Positions 10,746 to 22,282 of a stretch of DNA of 64,000 nucleotides are shown piece after piece (the stretch's first letter is position 1; each line of letters begins with the position of its first letter). The notes under the pieces were generated by a model. It saw nothing but the letters and a program-made list of their open reading frames with translations. It was not told the origin of the DNA and ran no database searches. Origin of the DNA: Lineus longissimus (Eukaryota; Nemertea; Pilidiophora; Heteronemertea; Lineidae); assembly GCF_910592395.1 (NCBI RefSeq), contig NC_088318.1, positions 6,842,756 through 6,906,755 of the forward strand, written 5' to 3'. The translations under genes and the position numbers were made by a program.

Positions 10746-11760
10746 CCTCTGTAATCACTACAAACTATTAGTTTATGTGAATAAAGCTATTATTATTATA
10801 TAATCAGTGGGAGATTGTTCTTGAGAATAATTTCAAAAGTGCCTGGAGATGCCTTGATCAGTTCGAAGGGCTTTAGGTCAAGGATTTCGTTTGTAAATCA
10901 ATACGAAAATATTCTATCATGGTCTAGTGACTACTTGTGTGGCAAACTACACTTCTAGCCTCCATGATTGGTCAAAAATGGGATATTTCAACCTTTATTA
11001 AGAGCTGTGAGGGCAAAACTTCCCCCATTTCGCATGTGCGGGCAACTTACGCACACACATTTTGCTGAGAAGCAATCGGGATAAAAGGTAGGCCTCATAA
11101 CTGTTATTTTTCCGTTTAGTTAGCTCGGCTAAAAGTCTTCAGAAACAGACTTAGTAACATCCGTCCATTATTTTCTCTTTCAGAGGGATGGCTTATAGAC
11201 AAGTGCCCCAAAGCCGAGAGACATCATGTTATCGTGAATCAAGGTAGGGCCTTCATTTTTATAGTTCTGTCGGCTCAGTATGATTTTGATTCAACAATAA
11301 TCATCTCTCCTTTGGGAAATGAAATAACATGCGACCCCATATTTCTCTTCCAGCGCCATGCAGATATAAACAGCCCTTGCTGCCCGCCCGATTAAAAGGT
11401 ATAGGCCTATTTGGTTACTCACAAGGACACACAAAAATACTGTCTCTACTAAACGAAAGGCTTTTATTTGTTTTTCAACTCATCATATCCTCTCTATTTA
11501 ATTTTCCAGAATAACATCTCAACAAAATAGACAAGCGCTAAGGCTGATTATTTATACAATGCGACAAGGACACGCTGTACTTAGTCTGTCTCATTACATC
11601 AATTCCTGATCATGTGAAGTAAAAAGCAAAGAGCACATCTTTGGAACAAAGGCGTGTGATACATGATCGTAAGCGATATTCTCTGACAGCAAACTAACGT
11701 CAACCCTCGTTTTTCTCTTTCCAGACAGCTCGACCTGATGTTTTCACAAAATCATTCAAC
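10746..11760 (+). other. Non-coding stretch with serial splice-acceptor-like modules
   Basis: Pyrimidine tracts followed by CAG occur at 11170-11183, about 11343-11353, about 11498-11509 and 11709-11724. Two of the downstream segments end at plausible donors: 11184-11243 before GTAGGG, and 11354-11398 before GTATAG. This could be a run of small exons of a host transcript. No frame is conserved across them, so coding is not supported. Confidence 0.25.
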
Positions 11761-12560
11761 GGATGAAGCATGTGTGTACAGGAATATTTAAAAGGGAATT
11801 ACATGTAGGAGTATTTGTAAGTACATATATATTCATTTATAAAAAGACAACAGCAACTGTATGCACGTGAACGCGGTACAATACTTAGTTCCATAAAACA
11901 GGTGATATTTTTCTTTGACCTTAAAGAGCCTTCATTTATGAAAAATATTTCCAGACAGTAAAAGCGCTTATGTTACACGAGGTTTTATTGACATTTCCTA
12001 CTGGGTTAGTAAAAAATTACACATTACTTTACATGATCGTAAGCGATATTCTCTGACAGCAAACTAACGTCAACCCTCGTTTTTCTCTTTCCAGACAGCT
12101 CAACCTGATGTTTTCTCATACACATACAGTATAGCCTCAATATATCATTCAACATTTGGAGCGTGACTGTGTACTACAACTGTTTCATTCACTAGTGTTT
12201 ATGACTTCAGGAATTCTAAAGGGAATTATATGTAAGACTGAGTATTTGTAAGTACAGTATATAATCATTCATAAAAAGTATATACAACAACAACTGTATG
12301 CCCGTGCACGCGCTGGAAAAAACTTAAGTTTCATCCATAACCCCCATAAAGCTGAATGAATGATACAATAGTTAGTTCCATCAAACAGGTTATATTTCAC
12401 TTTGACCTCATAGAGTCTTCATTTTTTGAAAAATACAAGTTTGAAATATATCACTTTTCCAAAAAATTATTTCCAAACAGTTAAAGACGGTTATGTAACG
12501 CGACGTTTTACTGACATTTCCTACCGGGTTAGTAAGAAATTACACATTACTTTGCATCTG
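11664..12560. repeat. Direct duplication of about 370-500 bp
   Basis: The block starting ACATGATCGTAAGCGATATT at about 11662 recurs at about 12031. Both copies run through a TTTCTCTTTCCAGACAGCTC acceptor-like sequence, an AT-rich segment, and a closing ATTACACATTACTTT at about 12020 and about 12540. The second copy has extra inserted segments. Non-coding. Confidence 0.8.
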
Positions 12561-12686
12561 CGAAAAATATAGGCGCTTGGCTTGAAAGCGAAAATTTCAA
12601 GAAACTTTATGAACACATTTTGAAAGAAATACATTCTTGTTTGACACCACGGCCGCCAAGACGAAAGCTTAAATTCAAAGGGAGAA

Positions 12687-14376
12687 TTGTTAATATTCAA
12701 AGTAATTTTCCAAGCAGTGCGTAAACTTCTTGTTTTAGACAACGCGACGTACAGTCGCTACTATATTTTATCGATTCGTTTTTTTGCACCCGAGGCAGAC
12801 AGGGGTGAAAAACCGCTTGTTAAATTAGATTCGGAGGCAACGGAAAAGCCGTCCATGCGTGGTCTGAAATTCAGAGACGCAGGAGCTCATTTTCAGTTTT
12901 ATACCTCTCGATGTACTTTTGGTTTTTTTTTACTAAAATTGAGCTTTTTACGGAGAAAACAAGAATTGTCTTGGAAGAAAATCTGGTTAATCATGAATTG
13001 AAATTGCCAACAGACGGGGTCTCTCGGATGATCACAAACAAATTCATTTGCTTTTGATGATAACAGAAACATCATGACAGAATTGATTGAGGATATCATT
13101 GCAAAAATAGTCGCGGCTATAGAGCCATCAGAAGAAAAGTTCATAAGATTTACAAAATGCATTCGAAAAACGCTCAAACACTTTGACTCGTCAGAACGTC
13201 CTTCATGGATGAAGCTGATTAAAATCATCATCGATACTCTGGGCGATTTTACCATTCAAATATCATGTTATCATTTTGGAGGTTCGATTAGAGGGGGGGG
13301 GGGGCTAGTCCTTTGAAAGCAGAGGCCAGTTTAAATATTTCTATTGCCCCAAATGACGTTGTGAAAGTCATGAAAACTAGTTTAAAATGCAGTAGTGATG
13401 AGTATGATAGCGAGGAAGAGAGTGTGATTAAAGCAATTGATGATGGATTTAATAGAACTTCGAATCGATTGAAAACATACTTTTTGAGAACAAAAAACGA
13501 AAGGCAGATAGTTGTTTTATTGATGATACAGGCAATGCCATTGCGCACAAAAAAATGTGTTCTATTGAAAATGAGAACGAAGAACGCGGCGCTGTTAGCT
13601 TGGAAGCCGATTTGAACTTGTCCAGTGACAGTGTGGAAACTGCTTCCGAAACCGAATCGGATGGAGTAGCAAGCCGGGGGGCCGCGGGTGCACATGCAGT
13701 CGAAAAATTATCCCTGTCGACTGGGTCTCTTTTTCCGAAAGCGTATAATGTAGAACAGGATGTGATCACTTTACGTAACCAGCCAAACGAACAACTTGCC
13801 TACAATGATATAACCCCCCAACAAGCTGGAGCTTCCGCTCATGAATGTTGTTCAGGCGATGAAAAAGCCTTCGTCCAAAAATATCTTCGTCCACTATTTG
13901 AGTCGAAAAAGAATAGATTAAAATATCCTCACATTATTGAAGATTTTGTAAACATTTGTTCTGTCCACGAAAAACAAAAGGTCGCTTTGGAAAAGATAAA
14001 ACCTTGGGCTGAAAAATGCGAAAAATACCACAAGGATTTTGTTTTACGAAAGGCCTCTGTAGACAAACTCGCGGCGCGGGAAGAAAAAGCTGTCGAGACT
14101 TTTATTGCGGGCATGAAAAAAAATGAAGAAGCCATGACAAAATTTCACTGTTTCTTCGACCAAAAAACCACAGCTTTGCAAAGTTGTAAGGGCTGTCTAA
14201 TGCACTGTTTGCCTGTTTTGACAGAAGCTATCAAACCGTTTAGGGGAAAGCCATGTGGAAAAGGACGTGGGGGCAAGAAAAAAACAATGATTTTTAACGA
14301 AAACAGGGAGGCGAAGGGCTACTTAAAAAACAGGAATTTCTGTCAAATGCATGTTACTGCACGGAAGGATAATTAA
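12687..14376 (+). pseudogene. Unrecognised gene broken by homopolymer-associated frame changes
   Basis: Coding-like sequence continues across several frames: 12770-12930, then about 12907-13050, 13074-13290, 13310-13455 and 13456-14376. The changes fall near a T-run (about 12917-12930), a G-run (about 13292-13303) and about 13455. The longest intact frame, 13555-14376 (273 aa), has an acidic Ser-rich N-terminus, a Lys/Glu-rich coiled-coil-like middle (about residues 105-205), a Cys pair region (SCKGCLMHC) and a basic C-terminus. The family is not recognised. It may be a gene of the left viral-like element, because frame breaks at homopolymers are also typical there. A polyadenylation signal (AATAAA) follows inside the inverted repeat at about 14574. 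Confidence 0.5.
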
Positions 14377-14563
14377 GTGTGCGATACAGTCTCCTCTTTT
14401 TACTATGTATGGTTTTGTCCCCTCGTTTCGAACTAATATTGTAACCGGTTTTTCGAAATCCGCTTCAACGACGGCGGGAAAAATACAAATGTTATGACTA
14501 TAGGTTAAATCTGACTATAGGTTAAATCATACCAAAATGTCCAGCCGGATGGAAAAGAACAAT

Positions 14564-14684
14564 GGGTGATATGAATAAAGACTAGCAAATGCTTTTATCT
14601 AAACCTCCATGTACATTTACACTAGGCCTTTCTGTACAAAATTGAAGTAAAAGCATTTGCTAGTCTTTATTCATATCACCCATT
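14564..14684. repeat. Perfect 36-bp inverted repeat between convergent genes
   Basis: Arms lie at 14564-14599 and 14649-14684, separated by 49 nt. Each arm carries AATAAA and ends in GACTAG, so both strands gain a polyadenylation signal. The stop codon of the minus-strand frame 14660-14878 is inside the right arm. It is likely to act as a bidirectional 3'-end or cruciform element; the role is inferred. Confidence 0.85.
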
Positions 14685-15027
14685 ATCTGTGGGCACGCAT
14701 GTGAAACCGCCCCCTGTTCGACAGAGACCGTCTCGCGCGCGTACAGCTCCAGTGCGCTTGCATTTGACGAGGGCCACATTTGTTCGATCCCTCGTGGGGA
14801 ATATCGCGCGAACTTGATACGAAGAGTCATGTTATTTTGATCCCTACCTATCCTCTCGGTGGTCTGAATTTTGTGCACGTGTATTCAAAGTATTCTTCGA
14901 AACCAAAATCGTCATATTGCAATAGATGAATTAAAATCGCCCCGTTTTGTCGTAGGACATCAAAGGGGCAGAAAGTCTGAGTATTGAGTCCCTCTGCCCG
15001 CAGTTGACAGATGATGCACTGAGACAT
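14660..15027 (-). CDS. Small hypothetical protein(s), possibly one broken gene
   Basis: Two minus-strand frames overlap. A 59-aa frame at 14848-15027 begins MSQCIICQL with a CxxC motif and is rich in aromatic residues. A 72-aa frame at 14660-14878 ends within the inverted repeat. They join plausibly by one frame change near 14860. The CIIC motif recalls the CPxC proteins of the left element. The family is not recognised. Confidence 0.35.
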
Positions 15028-15156
15028 TTTTCTGAAAGAAGGAATAAAAATTCTCTTTCTGTTGTTTGTTTTTGATAGCGAGAAGAGACTATTAAAAGAG
15101 ACGTTTAATTGTTCAAAGGCGTGTCAGCTCCAGCAAGCTTCTTTTAAAGTGTTTCG

Positions 15157-15384
15157 TTACAAATGTTGTTTTCTTATCGAAGAGTTAGTTTGTTTTAAGC
15201 TGCGCGCGGTTGTTTTATTTGCGTATTTCTTGGCCAAATATTTTTTGTGAAGGTAAAATTCATACTGTGCTAGTGTCATTCTTTCTGGTATGTGCTGTGG
15301 GTTTTTTTTCGCGCTCAAAGGAATACAATATTCTTGCGGATCGTAGATGACATGAATGGAGCTCTTCTTGCAAGATGCTCCCAA
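15157..15384 (-). CDS. Small hypothetical protein, 75 aa
   Basis: Intact frame from an ATG, basic, with several Lys/Tyr-rich stretches (LHKKYLAKKY). It is upstream of and on the same strand as the 14660-15027 frames. It has no recognisable domain and could be spurious. Confidence 0.25.
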   Translation of the reverse strand: MGASCKKSSIHVIYDPQEYCIPLSAKKNPQHIPERMTLAQYEFYLHKKYLAKKYANKTTARSLKQTNSSIRKQHL

Positions 15385-16500
15385 TGATAGGCGGTGCTGT
15401 AAATTTTAAAGGATCACTGCCGGGATCACTGTTGCTGTTGTTGTATATATTTTTTGTAAATGAATTATATAACCTGTACTTTGAACATATGAATACTAGT
15501 GTATGAGTGAAAAGCAATCGCTCCTGTTGCCTGTCTATTAGAAAGGTACATTCTCATGTTTGTATCATTAAGCAGAGAAAGGCAAGAGAGCAGTTACCCA
15601 ATATCTTCGCTCATTAGATTTTTTTATGAGCTGTCGAATCGTTTATTCTTTAAGATCTTTGACACAAAGATGTCCCCGATCTTGACTTATGGGGGACATG
15701 AGGAGTTCACGTCAATTGAATGAGTGCACTATTATGCATGCAAGCGTTTTATGAATGTTTCAACAAAGGCCCATAATACTGCGGCTTTGGGAGATTGCGG
15801 CCGCCGTAAGTATTTTCCTATTGCAAAGCCAAGATTCAGAAATACTGATTACGATTGATACAAGATTTATGTATGTCTTGTATTTGCATTTGTACGACCA
15901 ACCGTTCTATCATTATTTATCAATATCATGTCTACAAAACGTTATGAAATTTTACGAAATTTATCGGCCACGTATCTGCAAAAAGTAAAAGAGCAGAGGC
16001 GTTAGTGTATGTGTATTACTATGTACATAAGTATCATCGTGTCTTCCTATTGTATTATCCCGCTGTATATGTCTATATTTTCATGCTGCCAAAAAATGTG
16101 GCCTAAAATCAGTTGAAATAAATTGAATTGAATTGTATTGATAGACAATCCACAAGGGTGCCGCTAAGTGAAGACACGTTTTGAAATTAAGAAAGTGTTT
16201 GCTGCTAAATTCCCTTTTTCTCAGTTGTTAAGATCATGTTAGAGATTGCCACTAAGAGTTCCCACTCCAGAGAAGGAGCAACGAAATAATGAAACGGCCA
16301 GGGGCCATTGTGCTCACCGTATACATCTTTTAGTAGGCAGGATCATGCTTAGTTTAGAGGTGAATATGGTGAACACAATCAGGTATGAAGACTTTTTTTA
16401 GATGTGTATTGATGTCAAGTAATAAGACAGGGCAGTATATATAAGTTTATGATCCAACCAATAATTGTCTATGACATCAACAAGATCAATATCGTGTGAT
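15385..16500. other. Intergenic, no gene seen
   Basis: AT-rich, with a short AATTGAATTG-type run at about 16120-16140. No coding or structural signal was found. Confidence 0.4.
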
Positions 16501-17937
16501 TGCTAAGAGTCCCTGCAATAAAAAATTCATCGAAAAAAAGTCATTAATAAGCGAGATATTGCACGTCCTACTTTTTCAGTTTTGACCCCCTGGTGGCCAA
16601 ATCAAGAATCAGATCAGGCCAAAATTCGGTGTCAGAGATTATCTGATGTAGGGGGTTACATGTACCAACTTTCAAGTTCATAGCTTCAGCAGTTAAGAAA
16701 CGTGCCATAGTTACACTCTAATGGCCAATTTACGTCATTTGACCTCTGTGACCTAGAAAAGGAGGTCAAATCCAAAAATCGTAGGACATGTGGTGTATCC
16801 TTGCTAGAAGTCCCTGCCATAAAAATTTTATCGAAAACAATTCACTCAAATAAGCAAGATATTGCACTTCTTCCTTTTTCCATTATGGCCCCCTGGTGGC
16901 CGAATAAAGAATCAAATCAGGCCAAAATTCGGCATCAAAGGTTATCTGATGTAGGGGGTTATATGCACCAAGTTTCAAGTTCATAGCTTTACTGGTTAAG
17001 AAACGTGCCATAGTTTACACTCTTACGGCCAATTTACGCCATATGACCTATGTGACCTTGAAAAGTAGGTCAAATTGAAAACCCGTAAGACATGTGATGT
17101 ATTCTTCCTAAGAGTACCTACCATAAAAATTTTATCGAAAACAAGTCACTTATAAGCGAGATATCACACTTTTTAGATATCCACTTTTGGCCCCCTGGTG
17201 GCAAAGTTGAGAATCAGATCAAACTGAAATTCCGCACCTGAGGCTATGTGATATAGGGGGTTATATGTACTAAGTTTCAAGTTCATAGCTTTAGTGGTTA
17301 AGAAACGTGTCATAGTTTACACTCTAACGGCCAATTTACGCCATATGACCTCTGTGAACTTGAAAAGTACGTCAAATTGAAAACCCGTACGAAATGTGAT
17401 GTATTCTTCCTAAGAGTACCTACCATAAAAATTTTATCAAAAACAATTCACTTATAAGCGAGATATAACACTTTTTAGATTTCCACTTTTGGCCCCCTGG
17501 TGGCAAAGTTGAGGATCAGATCAAACTGAAATTCAGCACCAGAGGCTATGTGATATAGGGGGTTATATGTACTAAGTTTCAAGTTCATAGCTTTAGTGGT
17601 TAAGAAACGTGCCATAGTTTACACTCTAACGGCCAATTTACGCCATATGACCTCTCTGAACTTGAAAAGTAGGTCAAATTAAAAACCAATATGATATAAG
17701 ATGTATATTTGCTATGAGTACCTACAACACAAGTTTCATCGAAAACAAGTCACTAATAAGCGAGATATCACACTTTTTAGATATCGACATTTGGCCCCCT
17801 GGTGGCCAAGTTGAGAATCAGATCTGACCGAAATTCAGTGTCAGAAGTCACCTGACCTAGGGGGTGCTGTGTACAAAGTTTCAAGTTCATAGCCCTAGCG
17901 GTTAAGAAACGTGCCACTGTTTTTGAAATAGGATACG
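16501..17937. repeat. Tandem array, about 303-bp unit, nearly five copies
   Basis: Units are marked by (A/G)AGTCCCTGCCATAAAAA-like starts at about 16506, 16808, 17112, 17415 and 17715. Each contains GGCCCCCTGGTGGC and GGTTAAGAAACGTGCCA. Copies diverge modestly. The array ends directly in a microsatellite and then a TAGACTCCCCTACGGTGAGC end, suggesting a non-autonomous transposon with an internal expanded repeat. Confidence 0.85.
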
Positions 17938-18002
17938 ACGACGGACGACGGACGACGGACGACAGACGACGGACGACGGACGACGACGACGGACGACGGA
18001 CA
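17938..18002. repeat. (GACGACG)-type microsatellite
   Basis: A run of GACGAC and GGACGAC units directly abuts the 303-bp array. It is probably the terminal simple repeat of the same element. Confidence 0.9.
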
Positions 18003-18653
18003 CTGCGGTATTACATAGACTCCCCTACGGTGAGCCAAAAAGGGAAAACGAACATGCATGATGCGCTTCAATGTGTCATGTTCAATATTGCTCTGTCCCT
18101 ATTTCTCTTCAAGATTTGAAAATGTGTACTTGGAAATTAGAAATAAAAGTGTTTTTCCATATCACAAATACGTCGTATATGAGTTGTTCTTTCTTCATGT
18201 GCATGTCAAAATATCCACCCTTCCATCAGGAAAAGGGTGGCGCAAGAGAGTTGTCCTGTCCTCCTCTTCCCGCGCTATACAAACCCGGGCACCATGCGAG
18301 ACGAAGAGGACAGACCTCGTTGCTTTGGAGCTAAACGGACATTGAGGAGACGGGACCCCTAAAATGTGGCGACGAGTCGAGGCAATTCGCGTCATAATTT
18401 TAGCTAGGATGAGCAGTCTCTATGCATAGTCAATGACAAGGATTGCCTAGACACTGATAACATCCCAGCTATAGCAACAGAATGCTTCAGTAGGCTATTT
18501 TCCCCGAACAGACTTTCCCGATGGTGGAGACCCTAATCGATCCACACTCTTCGCTCCGTTCGGCTTGTGACAGCAGCCCGTAAAACCTCAGGAGGAGCGC
18601 GAATAAGAGTGCACATTAATCTGTGCTCGTTGGGGCTTCGGGCTGCTTGTACC

Positions 18654-18836
18654 AATGCCCTCCCGTGGACAGCGCGGACGGATAGCGCCGAATTTTTGAG
18701 CGCTTACACGAAGCGCTGAAAAAATTCTTCAAGCACAATATCACGGGAGGGCATTTGTCGCGGGCGTCGAATGATGCACCTTTCAACGCCCCGGGACCCT
18801 CGGACCTTGGGCCTCGGATTTTGGGCGTTGAAAGGG
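18654..18836. repeat. Two small foldbacks at the gypsy 5' side
   Basis: Arms AATGCCCTCCCGTG (18654-18667) and CACGGGAGGGCATT (18742-18755) enclose an inner near-perfect hairpin around AGCGCTT-ACACG-AAGCGCT. Immediately beyond, CCTTTCAACGCCC (about 18779) and GGGCGTTGAAAGG (about 18824) form a third pair. They look like miniature inverted-repeat DNA. No target duplication could be set. Confidence 0.65.
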
Positions 18837-18838
18837 AC

Positions 18839-19241
18839 ATTATACCTACTACTGATATAGGTTGTATGCCTGATCTACAGCTTGACATTGAGTTGCTTGA
18901 CAGAACTCCTGTAAAGAAAACATATTCATCGGTCCCACCCCCACTATATAATGAAGTCAAAGACTACATTATGGACTTAAGTAATAAGGGTTGGATTCAG
19001 AAGAGTACCTTCATACTCAAGCCCTATGGTTTGTGTACGAAAAAAGGTCGGTAGTCTAAGACTATGTATTGATTACAGGACTCTAGGTCTAGCCACAGCA
19101 GAAGACCTATTCCCAGGTTAAAGAATACTCTAGATAACATTAAGGGTAATTCTTGGTTCTCTACCCTAGATCAGGGTAAAGCCTATCACCAGGGATTTGT
19201 AAAACCCGAGTGTCGACCATACACTGCATTCATTTCCCCCT
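18839..19241 (+). pseudogene. Gypsy reverse transcriptase, N-terminal part
   Basis: The sequence contains the RT entry region (VPPPLYNEVKDYI, NKGWIQKS), then in another frame LCIDYRTL, and a DQGKAYHQG block before a PYTAFI segment. These are standard Ty3/gypsy RT landmarks. A frame change occurs near 19050, and the region stops at the 720-bp insertion. Confidence 0.75.
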
Positions 19242-19961
19242 CACGGCCGTTAGCTAGGTAATTTTTACTTGTGGAGAAATCCCTCGGTCTTGTTACTATG
19301 AATAGCCTGCCGACCACCGCGCCAACGGCGGGTTGAGTAACCAAAGTGGCTTGGTATATAATAAGGAATACGACCAGGAGACCCGGGCTCGCGATTTTCA
19401 AAGTTGGTCAAGCAAATCTCCTGCTACACCATCGACGAGCCGTGTAGTTGGTTCCACATTGTAGCATACACCACCAAGATGAGAAATTACCATATAATTT
19501 TCCCTTTTCATCATTCTGTTTACGTTTATAAAGACTTGCTAGTTTCTATTCTTGGTTCATAAGAATATCTCGATATGGGTTCTTCGTAACCATGTACGAA
19601 TTCTTGGCATATGAACCAATCTTACCTGTTTTAAACTGATTTTCCGGCGAAATATCGAAGAAACTCGCACGGGATTTGGCGCATCAGCAAATTTCTCCGC
19701 CAGTTGACGAAGTACCCAAAAACTGATTACGCAGTAACCATTCCTGGCACATGACCTAATTATTATTCACTTCCGATTTGGGTCCCTCCCTTTTATTATC
19801 GTAATCAACGCGTTCAAAGTTGGTCAAGGGAAATGACTTCATAAATCATGCAAATTACCACGAAGGCGTCATATTTGCAGATCAACCAATCAGATCGGAG
19901 ATTCCACAGGAGTCATGTGATCAAATAAATTGTTAAGGCACATTGTTGTCTAACGGCCGTG
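19242..19961. mobile_element. 720-bp insertion with 12-bp TIRs (CACGGCCGTTAG)
   Basis: The left end CACGGCCGTTAG and the right end CTAACGGCCGTG are exact inverse complements. The RT reading resumes directly after it. The target duplication reads CCCT (19238-19241 and 19962-19965), though the C-run makes its length uncertain. No coding frame of note; a non-autonomous DNA transposon, superfamily unassigned. Confidence 0.8.
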
Positions 19962-20740
19962 CCCTGGGGATCATGGGAATAGATTAGAATACCTTTTGGT
20001 CTATCTGGCGCTCCGGGTGCATATCAGGAGTGCATGGAAAACTGTTTGTGGGACCTTAGAGACAAAAACTGTATACCCTATTTAGATGAAGTCTTGGTTT
20101 TCTCAGAAAGCTTTGAGGCTTATTTAGAACATGTCCGTGCGGTGTTTAGGTGTCTTCGCGAAAAAGGCATAAAACTCAAACCAAGGAAATACTTTATACT
20201 CCGTCGTGTGGTCAAGTTTCTGGGGACAATTGTGTCCGAGGAAGGAAGTCGCATGGATCCATCAGAATATGAAGCAGTAAGAAAACTCGTGGATAAGAAA
20301 CCAGAAAACGTTGGAGACGTGCGAAAGCTGACCGGATTACTAGGCTATGACAGGAAATACATCCCGAACTTTAGCCGAAGAGCCAAGATCTTGTATACCC
20401 TTCTAGCAGCACCAGCTGTAAAAGAGAAGACACAAGTACAGCGGCAACGGCAACAGAGTTCCAAATCAGGAAAGGTCAAGAGACCTGGACAGGTACCTTC
20501 TCGCCAGAAGGTTGAGTGGACAGACGAACATCAGAAGGTTGTGAAGGAGCTAATCGGAGTTCTATAAGTCCTGCAGTAATGGCATTCCCTGACTTCAGTA
20601 AAGCTTTCGTACTGCATACAGACGCCTCACAAGATGGTCTTTCAGGAATCCTTTACCAGAAACAAGATTCCGGCAGGCTAGCAGTGATTGGGTATGGATC
20701 AAGGACCTTAACTCCAGCGAAGAAAAATTATCATCTCCAC
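19962..20740 (+). pseudogene. Gypsy reverse transcriptase (C-terminal) and RNase H start
   Basis: Reading resumes with the PFGLSGAPGAYQ block, the catalytic-site region YLDEVLVFS, then VKFLGTIVSEEG and the thumb (TGLLGYDRKYIPNFS). RNase H begins with HTDASQDGLSGILYQ. The RT active site reads YLDE rather than YxDD, so the second catalytic aspartate is lost. A frame change lies at about 20565. The region ends at the 946-bp insertion. Confidence 0.8.
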
Positions 20741-21686
20741 ACAAGGAGGATACCGCGGTGACGTCACGGCTTTTCCAAGATGGCGCTGTTATATTGTAAA
20801 CAAACTCGATCCACGGCAAAGGGAAAATCAAGTCATCAAAAAAGTTAGATTTTTCGCATCAAATCAGAGTTATTAGTACTTTTCTGCTATGAAATAAGTC
20901 TTCAGACAATAAGCTATCATTTGAATAATGAAAAGTGCTGTTTTGATGGGGAAAAATAGGGTTTTTTAAACCAAATAGCCGGGCACCGATCTTCCAAAAT
21001 TAGCGATGGTTTCAAAACAGTCTCCCAGATGTAGGGCAATCTCTTCATTATCATAATGGGATTTGGAGGCATGTTTACAGATTTTACAAGTTCGAGACCT
21101 GTAATACCTAAAACTCGCATAGATCCCCATAGATCCCCTCTATTTGTCGAGTTAGCGCCCCTGTAAGATCATGCATTGTCGGACACTAGAACGAAATCTT
21201 CCTGCGGATATCGCGGTTTCGGTGATGATTTAAGGAGAAATTGACTGTTCTTAGAGTTGTATGGGACAGAAATGAGTTCATACTTCATGAATACATGAAT
21301 ATATTATGATATGGGCGGGCTTCTAAGTCAAAACAATAACAAACTCAACTGCATCTCTACTGTATATTGCGTAGTGCATTGCGTAGTGTATTTCGTAGTG
21401 TATTTTAGCGGAGACATTATTTCCGCACTTTGGCCACGCCAAACGTCTTTTTTATTCGTGGAAGTTAATCTGCTCTGTAAATTTTATTTTACACAGGAAG
21501 AATCCATACTAGGTATTGCAATATTTCATGTCTATCGGTGTTTTTGTGTACAGGAGCGCACCAGACAGTGAGACGTGGAGAAGTGTTCAGTGCTGGTGCT
21601 GTCAGTAGACTGAATCTGATTGGCCATAGCGATCACTAATATGGGTCGGGATCACGTGATGTGACGTCACCGCGGTATCCTCCTTG
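20741..21686. mobile_element. 946-bp non-autonomous DNA transposon with 9-bp target duplication
   Basis: The ends are CAAGGAGGATACCGCGGTGA and its inverse complement, continuing to GACGTCA. The 9-bp duplication ATCTCCACA flanks it (20732-20740 and 21687-21695). A 9-bp duplication fits Mutator-like elements, which is an inference. No transposase frame was seen. It splits RNase H of the gypsy element exactly. Confidence 0.88.
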
Positions 21687-21919
21687 ATCTCCACAGTGGG
21701 AAACTTGAATTCCTAGCTTTCAAATGGGCAGTCACTGAACGCTTTCACGACTATCTGTATTATGCTCCCTACTTTGATCTATTTACCGATAATAATCCCC
21801 TGACCTATGTAATGACTACCGCGAAACTAGATGCAACAAGACAACGGTGGGTGTCAGAGTTAGCGGACTACAATTTCAAGATCCACTACAAGCCTGGTCG
21901 ACTAAACACAGATGCCAAT
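21687..21919 (+). pseudogene. Gypsy RNase H, C-terminal part
   Basis: It continues the RNase H domain with LEFLAFKWAVTERF, a TDNNPLTYV block and the linker HYKPGRLNTDAN, where the family's DALSR-type motif follows. The reading is cut precisely inside that motif by the Harbinger element. Confidence 0.8.
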
Positions 21920-22282
21920 GGGTGAGGTCAAATCTCAGAGTTAACTCTACACCTAGATTATCCAAGTGTAATCTCTGTGAAAAGTGTTAACCTGAACCCT
22001 AGACACCAAGTTCAGGTTAACACCTTGGTGACACCTGGGTTACACCAAGATTACACTTGAATAATACTTTCCTAACACCTTCTAGATACTTTACTTCTAC
22101 ATGGGCAAGGTGCCAAGCCTGGCACATGTCAGTGGTAAATAATCCATGCCACAGTTACATAATGATGTTAGTTTCACTTGGTTTCCTGGTTGCACAGGTC
22201 TGGCACTTTGCCCATGTTGAAGAGAGGTTGAATTGGACTATGCGTAGATCTTTAGTGTAAGTCTGTCATCTGAGCAGTCATC

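Noticed and set aside
16501-17937. CRISPR-like spaced repeats
   Set aside because: Units are about 303 bp with no short repeat/spacer pattern, and the genome is eukaryotic.
18058-18345. Two overlapping plus-strand frames of 87-95 codons
   Set aside because: No domain, composition unlike coding, and they overlap each other in shifted frames.
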